A stretch of DNA of 64,000 nt from Stagonosporopsis chrysanthemi. Taxonomy: Eukaryota; Ascomycota; Dothideomycetes; Pleosporales; Didymellaceae. Below the pieces are notes generated by a model. The model searched no databases, was not told the DNA's origin, and saw only the letters and a program-made list of their open reading frames with translations. Made by a program: the position numbers and the translations under genes. Shown piece after piece: positions 1 through 10,011 of the stretch; position 1 is the stretch's first letter, and every line of letters starts with the position of its first letter. The stretch is from contig JAFISE010000133.1 of the NCBI GenBank assembly GCA_022560025.1, forward strand, positions 17,599-81,598, in the 5' to 3' direction.

Positions 1-2
1 TT

Positions 3-1802
3 GAACTCTCCGGTATTCCCAGCCGTTTGCCCAGCAAAAAGGCTCGTGGCGCTGGACGATTGACACTGGAGGATCGCTATGCTGAGACTAAGGAGGGCGC
101 CAACCGCTACCAAATTCTCCAAGTCGGCCTGACGTGTGCCAGATTCGACTACATCACTAACAAATACGTGCTACGGCCTTATAACATCAATCTCAGTCCT
201 CTTTTCGACGAGCGACTAGACTTTGAGCGCGAGATCAGCTTTCAGACTGGCGCGTGTACGTTCCTGCTGGGCTGCGGGTTCGATCTGGGTGCCCCGTTCG
301 CCAAGGGCGTGCAGTATCTGTCTCGAGAAGAGGCGAATAGGGCAAAACGATTGGCCTATGATCGTATTGACAAGAAGAACCACATCGAGGATCTGCAGTT
401 GAAAGACACCGACACAGAATCCCTTGATTTCGTGCGCCGGTGTCGGGAAGCCATCACTTCGTGGCAAAAGACCGTATCAACGACTCTCGAAGTCACATCA
501 TCGACTGGATTGCCCAACGCCTCTGCTTCCTGCACAATCTCCAGGTTCGAGAAGCGATTAGTCCACCAACTCGTCCGCGCAGAATTTCCGGACGCGGTAG
601 CAATAGGCCGGCACGACTGTATCCGCATCTTGCCATTCGATCCGGTTCGTGAGGCAGATAACACACGACGAATCAAGAGTCGTGTCAAAGAGCAGATCTT
701 GAGACAAACTGGCTTCCGGTGGATATTTGAGGCACTTATTGGCGGCCAAGTAAACAACGACCTACTCTACATTCTCGGTAACGATGGATTCAGTGATCAA
801 AGAGATCGCTTCGACCGTGCTTTGGCGCGTTTAAGCCGAAATCGTCCGGTCCTGGTGGGTCATAACATGTTCACTGATATTGTATACTTGTACCGCACCT
901 TTGTAGGGCCGTTACCTGACACGTTGGCCGAATTCAACACCTCCCTCCACGAGCTATTTCCGAAAATTGTCGATACGAAATACCTTGCCACGCACGCTGA
1001 GGGCGATTTGAATGCGAGCCCCACGCTGGAAGAAATCGCGAAGAGCTTGCAGCATCAGCCGCTGCCCAACATTGTTACGCATGAAGATCATGACAAATAT
1101 AACGAGACAGAAGCTTTTCACGAGGCGGGATATGATAGTCTGCTCACAGCGACGATTATGCTGAGGCTGTCCACCAAGCTGGGCTCTGAACACAAAGGAT
1201 ACTCACCGGGCGAGATGGAGCAAGGAAGCACTACACCATTATTATCCAAACCTGAACTGGGTAGGCAAGCTTCAGAAGGCGGTATCCAGCTCACGACAGA
1301 CTTACCGGCGGACTTTGTTGCCGATGGGCGGGAGAAAATCCTGCATCCTGTCGCTGCTCCAGCCGTTGAACCCGGCCTTGTGGCAGCTGTGAAGAAGAAT
1401 CGCAAGACAAAGCGCAAGAACAAGAAGCCTGCCAAGCAGGACGTGTCTGCATCTCGTTTCGCAACCAAAACTGTCTTTGAAAAGCTCCGCGAACTCAGTC
1501 TTCAGGACAGCCAGGGGGTGTCCGAAACATCGGAAGACGACGAAGAACTCGAACATGACGCGCTTCCGACATCTGAATGGTCCAACGCAAACGAAACAGC
1601 AGCGAACGGGAGTTGGGCTGATGAAGAGTATGTCCAGGACGAGACAGGCTGGGTGCCAATCAAGAAGCTTGTACGCCCGAACATGGAGATGATGCCGGGA
1701 TTTGGCAATACTTTCTGGACTAAGTTTGGAAACAGACTGCGAGTATTCGGGACAATAGAGAGGGAGGTGTGTATTGCTGAATGGCCGACAACATCATCCT
1801 AG
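3..1802 (+). CDS. PARN/CAF1-family poly(A)-specific 3' exoribonuclease, 5' end outside the window
   Basis: DEDD-superfamily deadenylase that removes poly(A) tails from RNA. The frame is already open at base 3 and reads ELSGIPSR, the conserved end of the 'DLE(F/L)SGI' exonuclease motif, so the true start and the first catalytic Asp/Glu lie upstream of the window. The CAF1 signature continues as TLEDRYAETKEGANRYQILQ, then FLLGCGFDLGAPF and GVQYLSREEANRAKRLAYDR. Later catalytic elements are visible: HNMFTDIVYLY (third acidic residue) and HEAGYDSLLTA (His and last Asp). A Lys/Arg-rich stretch (KKNRKTKRKNKKP) resembling a nuclear signal and an acidic tail follow. No intron is needed inside the window. 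The gene is convergent with ILV3. PARN-like is preferred over Pop2/CAF1 because of the long insert between the second and third motifs; this is a family-level call. Confidence 0.88.
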   Translation, partial: ELSGIPSRLPSKKARGAGRLTLEDRYAETKEGANRYQILQVGLTCARFDYITNKYVLRPYNINLSPLFDERLDFEREISFQTGACTFLLGCGFDLGAPFAKGVQYLSREEANRAKRLAYDRIDKKNHIEDLQLKDTDTESLDFVRRCREAITSWQKTVSTTLEVTSSTGLPNASASCTISRFEKRLVHQLVRAEFPDAVAIGRHDCIRILPFDPVREADNTRRIKSRVKEQILRQTGFRWIFEALIGGQVNNDLLYILGNDGFSDQRDRFDRALARLSRNRPVLVGHNMFTDIVYLYRTFVGPLPDTLAEFNTSLHELFPKIVDTKYLATHAEGDLNASPTLEEIAKSLQHQPLPNIVTHEDHDKYNETEAFHEAGYDSLLTATIMLRLSTKLGSEHKGYSPGEMEQGSTTPLLSKPELGRQASEGGIQLTTDLPADFVADGREKILHPVAAPAVEPGLVAAVKKNRKTKRKNKKPAKQDVSASRFATKTVFEKLRELSLQDSQGVSETSEDDEELEHDALPTSEWSNANETAANGSWADEEYVQDETGWVPIKKLVRPNMEMMPGFGNTFWTKFGNRLRVFGTIEREVCIAEWPTTSS

Positions 1803-2116
1803 TAGTCAAGCTGTCGACACCTAAAGACTCCTCACGTTGCAGACTCTCCATGTAAAACCCATGCATTGCATCCGCAACTTGTGCGGCAGACACGAATATC
1901 ATCGAAAGATAGCTGGCACAGTCACGCAGTCTGATTCCTGCATTGACGCTCACGGCAAATACATAGAACAATAATACAGAATGACTTTGAAATGTTTTTG
2001 TATTGTTGGTGGCAATGGGAGCCCCATATGGAGTGTCAACCTTATTCCAGATCCAACTTTTGGTGACTGAATATGGGTACAGTAATCAGTGACAAGATGG
2101 AAAGACGATTAAATAC
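1803..2116. other. Convergent 3' intergenic spacer (PARN-like / ILV3)
   Basis: 314 bp between two convergent stop codons. It should hold both 3' UTRs. I see no further ORF or repeat in it. Confidence 0.6.
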
Positions 2117-3971
2117 TCAAGCGGAGTCGGTAACGCAACCCTCGGAAGCATTCTTGACAAAGCGTGCGTACTTGAACAGAGTGCCCCTGCTGTACTTCAG
2201 TTCTGGTGCCTTCCAGCTCTTCCTCCTCTCCGCCATCTCTGCCTCGCTAACATCAACGTTGAGCTCGTTCTTCTCCGAGTCGATGGTGATCTCATCACCA
2301 TCACGGACGAGACCGATAGGACCACCCTCCTGGGCTTCAGGCACGATATGTCCGATCAGGAAGCCGTGAGAGCCTCCAGAGAAACGTCCATCGGTAATAA
2401 GCGCGACGTCCTTTCCAAGACCTGCGCCCATGATGGCAGACGACGGCTTCAACATCTCGGGCATACCAGGACCGCCTTTAGGACCCTCGTACCTGATAAC
2501 GACGACGGTCTTCTCACCCTTCTTAATCTCACCACGCTCAAGCGCGGCGATGAAATCATCCTCGGCTTCGTAGCACTTCGCCTTTCCCTTGAATATTGTG
2601 CCCTCCTTGCCGGTGATCTTACCAACACAACCACCGGGAGCAAGCGAACCGCGCAAAATCTGCAAGTGACCAGTGGTTTTGAGAGGCTCGGACAGCGGGC
2701 GAATGATCTTCTGGTCGGCAGGGAAGTCCTTGACCTTGTCAAGGTTCTGCTTCAGTGTCTGGCCAGTCACAGTCATTTGCGAGCCGTCAATGAGGCCTTC
2801 CTTCAACAGGAATTTGAGCAGAGATGGCGTGCCGCCGATGTCGTGAATGTCGGCCATGACGTACTTGCCCGAGGGCTTGAGATCGGCGAGGAGGGGGATG
2901 CGGTCGGACACGCTCTGGAAGTCGTCGATGGTCAACTTGAGGCCAACGCTGTCAGCAATGGCAATCAAGTGCAGCACAGCGTTGGTGGAGCCACCAGTGA
3001 TGGAGATGACGACCATGGCGTTCTCGAAGGCCTGGCGGGTAAGAATGTCAGAGGGGCGGATGTCCTCCTTCAGCAGGTTCTTGATGGCACCTCCAGCAGC
3101 AAGACACTCGAGCATCTTTGCCTTGGAGTTGGCAGGGTTGGAAGACGAGCCGGGCAGCGACATGCCCATGGTCTCAATAGCGGTGGCCATGGTGTTGGCC
3201 GTGTACATGCCACCACAGGCACCCTGGCCGTTGCAGGCGTGGCGGATGATGTCGAAGCGTTGGTCCTCGGTAATCTCGCCGGTGATGAATTGGCCGTACG
3301 CCTGGAACGCAGACACAATGTCGATGCTCTGATCGTCGAGTGTCTTGGCGCAGCCAGGCTGGATGGTGCCGCCGTAGACCATCAGCGAGGGCCGGTTGAC
3401 ACGGCCCATGGCCATGATGACACCGGGCATGTTCTTGTCGCAGCCAGGGATGGAGATATTGGCGTCGTACCACTGGCCGCCCATGACCGTCTCGATCGAG
3501 TCGGCGATGATCTCGCGCGACTGCAGCGAGTAGCGCATGCCCTTGGTGCCCATGGAGATGCCGTCGCTGACACCAATGGTGTTGAACTGCATGCCCAGCA
3601 GCCCGGCACGCTCGACGCCCTCCTTGACCTTGTGGTTGAGGTCCATCAAATGCATGTTGCATGGGTTGCCCGAGTACCAGACAGAGCTGATGCCGACCTG
3701 CGCCTTGTTCATGTCCGACTCGCTCATGCCCGTGGCATACAGCATGGCCTGCGAGGCACCCTGCGACTTGGGTTGCGTGATGTGCTTCGAGATTGAATTG
3801 AGCTCATTGTCGGCTTTGGCGGCGCGCGCGGCGGCGCTGGAGAGGGCGCGGCTGCAAACAAGGTCAGCGTGCATCCATTGCAAGAGCCGAGCATACCCAC
3901 GCTGCCTGCCATTGCGGGCGGGGCGAGCACTGTGCGCGCGAGAGCACTCCTCCAAGGCGGGCGAGAGACAT
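2117..3971 (-). CDS. ILV3: Dihydroxy-acid dehydratase, mitochondrial (two exons)
   Basis: Fe-S enzyme of valine/isoleucine/leucine synthesis: converts 2,3-dihydroxy-3-methylbutanoate and its homologue to the 2-oxo acids in mitochondria. Exons 3971..3901 and 3851..2117 joined across a 49-bp intron (donor GTGGGT, branch GCTGACC, acceptor TTTGCAG) give 601 aa. The start sits in a near-perfect context (CCGCCACCATGT), and the N-terminus MSLARLGGVLSRAQCS is basic with no acidic residues, as expected of a mitochondrial presequence. IlvD/Edd signatures are clear: GCDKNMPGV (cluster cysteine), QGACGGMYTANTMA, ITGGSTNAVLHL, PGGCVGKITGKEG and ITDGRFSGGSHGFLIGH. Without splicing the frame can be read upstream through the intron, giving a spurious 664-aa product lacking the presequence. 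Divergent from the GH17 gene, with a TGAGTCA element between them. Confidence 0.95.
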
Positions 3972-4210
3972 GGTGGCGGACGGAATGCATCCTCAAGCTC
4001 CAAGGCACGCCGGCACTTTTTATTCTGCAATGACGCTGGGACAGTCCGGTCATCGCTCCGTCGGGGACATGTGCGTGTCTCCGTTGGGCCTAGTGCGTCA
4101 ACTGCGGCCAATCAGACGGGGAGCGATCATCAGCCCTTGCCTGTGCGCCCTCACCTTACTTCACTTACATACCTTCACTTACTAGCAGTCTGTGGTGGGT
4201 CACCAGCGTT

Positions 4211-4217
4211 TGAGTCA
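4211..4217. promoter_or_regulatory. CpcA/Gcn4-type amino-acid control element (TGAGTCA)
   Basis: Exact palindromic TGA(C/G)TCA site 240 bp upstream of the ILV3 start codon in the 390-bp divergent spacer. Cross-pathway (general) amino-acid control acts through this element, and ILV genes are known targets in yeasts and moulds. Site use is inferred. Confidence 0.5.
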
Positions 4218-4361
4218 TGTGAGAGAGGCAGCGCTAACGTCACCGTGCTGTCACGGCTCCACCTTCACTTCAACCGCATGTGACTGATCAGCAGGGGCTT
4301 ACATATAGCTTCCTGGGGATCTTGTTGCTTGTCAACCAGTCTCCCTCATTCCATCACCACG

Positions 4362-6017
4362 ATGTTCGCAGTCGTTCTATTGCTAACCATCTGCGTGGTA
4401 CAAGCTGCAGCAAAGGTCTATACAGGATTCACCTATGGTGCCTTCTGGAGGGAACAACGCAATGTCAAGCGATACGCCGACTTCTATCATGGCTTTCAGC
4501 TTGCGAAGAACCTGACCAACACTCCAGTGCCTTTCGATAGCGCACGTCTGTTCACTTGCATCACTGCAGGTACGAAGGACGACCCCATTGAAGCATTTCA
4601 AGCTGCCATCGACACCAGCACGTACCTCATGCTGGGCATGTGGGTGTCTCCTGGCTCGACCAGACAGTCAAACGACGCGCAAGTAGAGAACGAGCTTGCT
4701 GCGCTCGAGAAAGCATTCAAGCAGTATGGCCAGAAGCTCGCTGATCTTGTCATTGGACTTTCTGTTGGTAGTGAAGACGTGTATCGTTTCCACAGCGGAA
4801 AAGTTGGCCTTACCAACGATGATGTTATGCTCGCTATCAATAGCGTCCGCGAGAAGATTGCAGCCTCACAATTCGCCTGGTACATGCATGGTAAGCCTAT
4901 CGGCCACACCGACACTGCGCCATACTCGGTCATGCCCGGCCTTGATTTCGCTGGCATGAATGTATACCCCTTCTGGGAGGGTAAGCATATCAACGACGCT
5001 AATATTAGTTTCATGTCGGCGCTCAAAGATACTCATCGTCGTGCGGGTAACACTCCGGTTTGGATCACAGAGCTGGGCTGGCCCATTATCGGTACTCAGG
5101 TCAATGACGCCGTTGCCAGTCCAGAGAACTATCAACGATACTGGAGCGAGGTAGGCTGTCAGGTATTCGGCAAGTATAACACCTTCTGGTTCGAACTCCT
5201 CCAGGATTCTCAACCTGAGCAGCCGGACTGGGGGCTCTTGGACACGGAGACGTACCAGGCCAGGATCAAGAATTTGAGCTGCGGTGAAAAGGTTAGTCTT
5301 CCTACACCAACAGTCGGTACAGTATCGGGCATTTCCACATCATTCTCAGGTAAGCCAGTGCCGACCACTTTTTCCACTGTCCTTTTCCCAGTTTCAAGTT
5401 TAGCACATGTTACATTGTTACCAGAGACCGTACACGAGACTTCAATAACCAAGTCGACTCACTTGATCCGCACGACGCATTTTACTCAAACAATCACGAC
5501 TAAAATCTCACCAGCCACACCTACATCAGTGACTAATGAGGAGCTCTTCACCGTGTATCTGACAACCACGACTTACATAGCGGCCTCGCCGTCTTCGTCA
5601 ACACTCACGAACAGCACTACTGGCGTCCCTGGCTTTGGGCCCAAGGGCAAGACCACCGTATGCATCGCGATGATGGATCTGATGGGAGATGGTGTCTTTA
5701 TGCCAGTCGTCACATACGCTGCTGACGTATCTACTTGCCTGCCGCCGCCGAGATTCACTGGCTCACCCTTCACAATGATTGCTGGTCCGACGACAACTCC
5801 CGCTAAATCCTTGAGCAATGTGACAGCCTGTGCATTGCGCACCTCATTGACCACCTCGCCGACAGCGCCCGCGCTCCCCCGTCCTATCTCTCTACCATCC
5901 ACATCCCTCGCTGGCTCTGCGACGTCTAGCCACAGCCGCTTACCTCCTGACCAAGCGGTGCCCCCAGAGCCAAGCTTCAGTGGAGCAACGAGCCTGTCAC
6001 TGCAGGATGGCCTGTGA
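4362..6017 (+). CDS. Secreted GH17 family beta-1,3-glucanase/glucanosyltransferase with Ser/Thr-rich tail
   Basis: Glycoside hydrolase acting on cell-wall beta-1,3-glucan, related to Bgl2/Scw proteins. 551 aa from the ATG at 4362, chosen because it opens a clean signal peptide (MFAVVLLLTICVVQAAA, cut before KVYTGF); the frame is open upstream but has no ATG. The TIM-barrel region covers about residues 18-300. The acid/base is most likely E138 in GLSVGSEDVYR and the nucleophile E237 in WITELGWP. Residues ~305-551 are rich in Ser/Thr/Pro and probably O-glycosylated. No GPI-attachment tail is evident, so the last ~200 residues may hide an unrecognised intron. A TATA-like ACATATAG lies about 60 bp upstream of the ATG. 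Confidence 0.82.
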   Translation: MFAVVLLLTICVVQAAAKVYTGFTYGAFWREQRNVKRYADFYHGFQLAKNLTNTPVPFDSARLFTCITAGTKDDPIEAFQAAIDTSTYLMLGMWVSPGSTRQSNDAQVENELAALEKAFKQYGQKLADLVIGLSVGSEDVYRFHSGKVGLTNDDVMLAINSVREKIAASQFAWYMHGKPIGHTDTAPYSVMPGLDFAGMNVYPFWEGKHINDANISFMSALKDTHRRAGNTPVWITELGWPIIGTQVNDAVASPENYQRYWSEVGCQVFGKYNTFWFELLQDSQPEQPDWGLLDTETYQARIKNLSCGEKVSLPTPTVGTVSGISTSFSGKPVPTTFSTVLFPVSSLAHVTLLPETVHETSITKSTHLIRTTHFTQTITTKISPATPTSVTNEELFTVYLTTTTYIAASPSSSTLTNSTTGVPGFGPKGKTTVCIAMMDLMGDGVFMPVVTYAADVSTCLPPPRFTGSPFTMIAGPTTTPAKSLSNVTACALRTSLTTSPTAPALPRPISLPSTSLAGSATSSHSRLPPDQAVPPEPSFSGATSLSLQDGL

Positions 6018-6283
6018 TCAACGTCTCCTGAGCCAGCCTGAGCTGGTATTATCACGGGTACGAGCCTCGACTAACACATGTCTTCTTCCAAAGCACCAGT
6101 TGTGTGGTCCATCGCTCGAGGGTTGGGTCGGTTTTCATCCCTCTTACAACTGGATTAAAGTCGTTGAACACGGCAGTTTCTAGGGCTGAGAAGGAATGGG
6201 TTGGTTTGGGATGGCATTTCGAGTCATACAAGTCGTGTGCCAATGGCACGGGTCTGGCATATAACCTATGCATAATGAAAATT

Positions 6284-9200
6284 CTACATAACAACAAATT
6301 TCCATCGGTCCTTTGCTCTAGGCACCTGCCACACCTTTCCTCCATGATTATGTTTTTGTCTTTTATGCAACCTCAACCATACGGAGTCTGCGTTTACTTT
6401 GTCCAGGGCTTTCTTCACGTCTGGGCGCTCGAGCACCGGATCGAGAATGTCCACTATCTCTTCGAACTGCTCATCCCGGAGTGCTACATTCGATGCAACA
6501 GAGCAAAGACAGCCAACGAGAGCGTCCCAGATCATCCGCGAAGGTGCGCTTGTGTAAAGCTCCGGGCGGTCTAGCTGTGTCGAGGCGGACGCTGAAGGAG
6601 ATATACTCAAGGACGAAAGGCTCGTGGAGATATTGTCAAGGTTCAGACTGTTTTGCACTGTCCTAGCCCCTCTGCCGCTGTGTTGTGCCCTCGAAGATGG
6701 GCGTTCTTGAGTGCGGCGGTGCAGTTTCTTCAGCACGTCAAACGCGCCTTCGATGCGTGACCGCATGAAAGTTCCAGCGTATTGGCACATCATAGCAACA
6801 ACTTCAAGAGTGTTCGACACAATGTACGCTTCGGGATCGTGTAGCCTGGGTAGCAAAACTGGCCAAAGCGTGTTGATAAGCGGAAGGAATGAGTTCTCAT
6901 GCTGAGCCAGTGCGGGCATGGTGGTTTGTAGGAGACTAAGCAGCGATGTGCGTAGCGATGGGGATGACGATGTCAGGTAGTGCTGCGTAAGCTCCGAGAT
7001 GGTCAAAAGAATCTGATATGTTCGTGGGGCGGGAGGCGGTGGTTCTGGCTTCTCGGGAGGTGGCTGATCATTGGAATTGTCTGAATCTGGGATCGAATCT
7101 TCTTTCCATGGCTTTTGCGGGAATGGTACAGGCACCTCCTTTGCGGCTTCGCGTTCGCGTTTCAGTCGGTCGGATCTCATCTGTTCAAGTGTGGCAATGG
7201 CATGTGCGATGGAGATGTCCGTGTAGCCCACCGAAACAGGATGAGACGTCGATGGCGCGTCGATGGCGAGCAGTGGTGCTTTGACGCCCTCTTCTGTCAT
7301 CCCTTTCAGGACAGTAAAGAACAACTCGACAAGCTTTGGATAGCCATGATACCGATCTAGTGCCTCGAATATACTCCCAACTAAATCGTCCAAATATGGT
7401 AGGAGAGAGGGGCCGCATAGTCGCATCATCATCAGCAGAACTTGCGGTGCCTGGGGCGAGACATCACCCACAGCCAGCTTTAGGCCCACGGCGTTGACGA
7501 CATAGTCGACATTGTCAATGACTAGGTCGCGAGCACTGGAGTAGCCAGAGGCACCCGCTACGATGTTTAGACAGGTAATGGCGTGTTCCCGAAGGGCATA
7601 GTTCTGGCTCCCGAGCTGATGTAGGATTGGATACAGCACCTCGCCTAGTTCAGCACGGTACTCGACCCGGTAGCGTTCTGCTTGAAGAGCCACAGTCTCC
7701 AAAGCTAGTGCATAGTGATGCCATGAGAAATCCTCTTGGGCATCTTGTCCTGTCAGAAGCTGGACAGAATGCAAGTATAGGTCGTCAAGCAATTCTTCCT
7801 GTGGGTTGGAAGTACACATGTCGATGAAGTCGTCCAAAGATGGTGTTTTGACAGCCAGATCCCTCATCATATTGACAGAGATCCAGTAACTCGACAGCTG
7901 CATCTCATGCGTGCCAGTGCCGATAGTATGGATCACGTCATGTACTACATTGAGTGCAGACTCTGATCTGGTGAGCTGCGATAACAGCAATCTGAATTCG
8001 GTCATGAGATCTTGTTGGCCCTTTAGCCGTAATTGTAAAGGTTGGAATGATGATTGGCGGCCTGGTCCCAAGACAAGGCCGGTCTCTGACTCTGTTCCCA
8101 TCGCTACAGAGCCAAGTTCTTCTAAACTCTTTGAATCGGCAAGGACCGCAGACACACCTTCCCTCAAGCCGAAAGCTAGTCGACCATCAATGATTGTCGG
8201 GTCTTGTTCGAGTAAACGCAAGGCGACGGAAATTTGGTGAATGATCAGGCGACGTTTGTCGTCATCCTGCGATCGCATGATTCGGGCAAATGAAATCACC
8301 CAATCATGGAGGCTCTCACGCAGCAAATCGACAAGCTTTGGGTCTGCTAGTAAGATGATCCTCAGCTCGTCCTCGATGTGATCATGTGCACCATCTCGAC
8401 CAATGAGACTTATGACGGTCTCAACACTCATACTGATGCTATCGGAAAGCGATCCTCGACTCTCTTGTATAACGCTCAAGCATAGCTTCAAAAGCGATCT
8501 TCGAACCTCAGACTTGTCGTGGTTGCGCATCTTGTAGATGTTGGCCAGAGCGATCTTGATCTGAGAGGCAGTAGCCAGTAGCCATGACTTGGAGCGTATG
8601 ACCTGGTTGCTGTCTCTAGCGGGCCCTGCGGAGGCTGATTCTGGGAGATTTCTTGTGTTCCGATCACTTAATAAACGCAAGAATAGTGATGTCAATATCT
8701 CGAGGCCTTGCTCGATAACGCGATACCCGGCCTTGTTGGTGCTACCGGGAGTTAAAACCTTTGTGAGCGAGGATACAATCTTGGGGAAGAAACTGGCAAG
8801 AGCGTCATCGTCGACAATCGCAATAGTCAAGGATTTGACAACGTTGGCGGCCGCAAGCTTGATGCTGTTCGAGTTGCTGGCTGCCATGCTGTCCAATGTA
8901 ATCAGCACGGCTTCTCCCAAGGCTGGAATGTTGCTGGTAGCAGTGAGGGCTTCTTTGCCTGCCCTCGAACGAGAGACTTGTGCAAGAAGTTCACTGATAC
9001 ACCTGAACGCTAGTGCTTGCAATTCTTCTGAAGTTGCAGCAATACCATTCTCGGCTGATGAAGGCTTTGCTAAGAAGGTGAACAGGATCAAGAGCTGCCC
9101 AGAGAGAGCAGGCTCGAGATTTCCGCCCCAGCCCGAACGTAGGAGCGTCGACACACAATCCAGACAGAGCTCGAGGGCGCGCACGGGCACCTGTCGTGAC

Positions 9201-9473
9201 AGCCTGAGAACCTGGGACACAGGCACGAAAGCATACTCGGCCAGTTTGGCATCGAGCGCATCGGGTCGTGAACAGACAGTAGCCAAAGCAGTCAGCAGAT
9301 CGGTGAGAGCATGGACCAGATGGCGCTTGCTGTCTGGAGCTTGAGCTAGGGTTGCTGTTGCTTGCAGGACATTAATGCATGGTTGCTTCAACTGCAGGAA
9401 TGGATCAGCATGCGTCAAGGTCAGAGACATAGGGTGTGAGACTTACACGTTGAAACGCATGCTGTCTCTCCAT
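6284..9473 (-). CDS. TTI1: TTI1, Tel2-interacting protein (TTT complex), two exons
   Basis: Subunit of the Tel2-Tti1-Tti2 co-chaperone complex that matures PIKK kinases (TOR, ATM/Tel1, ATR/Mec1). A tiny first exon (9473..9447, nine codons starting MERQHAFQR) joins exon 2 (9391..6284) across a 55-bp intron with perfect donor GTAAGT, branch GCTGATC and acceptor CCTGCAG. The product is 1044 aa. The body is a long alpha-solenoid of HEAT-like repeats. The N-terminus QRLKQPCINVLQATATL and the C-terminal block (EAYIVSNTLEVVAMMCQYAGTF, then LWLRLHK-type helices) match TTI1. A Pro-rich linker (PPPEKPEPPPPAPR) sits near residue 790. Usual length for the family is about 1000-1100 aa. It shares a 538-bp divergent spacer with PDS5. 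Confidence 0.9.
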
Positions 9474-10011
9474 CTCCCCGTTTTCCGGTGGATGTTGCGA
9501 CTTGACTGTGATAGCATAGAGCGAGGGTGCGCTTTTGTTAGATGACCTCTGGCATGCTGAGGTCCAACGACATGAGATGATGGCAACGTCACAGCCTGCG
9601 GCTTTCACCACAAGGGGGGCACGGCGATGCACGGTCAATGTTGGCTCGGGTGCCTCGCTGGTGATGTGCAAATGCCAAGGAATGTGAGAGTGAAAGGTCG
9701 GAGCACGGCTCTCGCTGGTGTTGCAGGACCGGCGGAGCGCCAACGGGCAGGCGCGTCGTGCATGTACGCTACCGGTAGCTAGCGTGTCACGCTTGGAAGC
9801 AGCTCCCGTCCAAGTCGAAGCTCGCCGACTGCGCAAACGCATCATCAGCACCGCGACGCGCCTCAACCCTCCGGCACGCGCAACCCGGCCACCCTCCTGC
9901 GCGTGCACTTTGACAGCGGCTCGCACCACCACGCGCGCTGCACCCACGAGCACCACCCCACTCACCACTCTGGCTCAGTAACGTAGACACCTGGACGCGC
10001 CAACACGCGAC
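9474..10011. promoter_or_regulatory. Shared divergent promoter region of TTI1 and PDS5
   Basis: 538-bp spacer between the two start codons, GC-rich, with no TATA box I can recognise. It must contain both promoters and 5' UTRs. Confidence 0.6.

Noticed and set aside
2348..3796. 482-codon plus-strand ORF opposite ILV3
   Set aside because: Antisense shadow of a highly conserved dihydroxy-acid dehydratase; its translation is rich in Val/Asp/Gly/His from complementary codons and has no domain.
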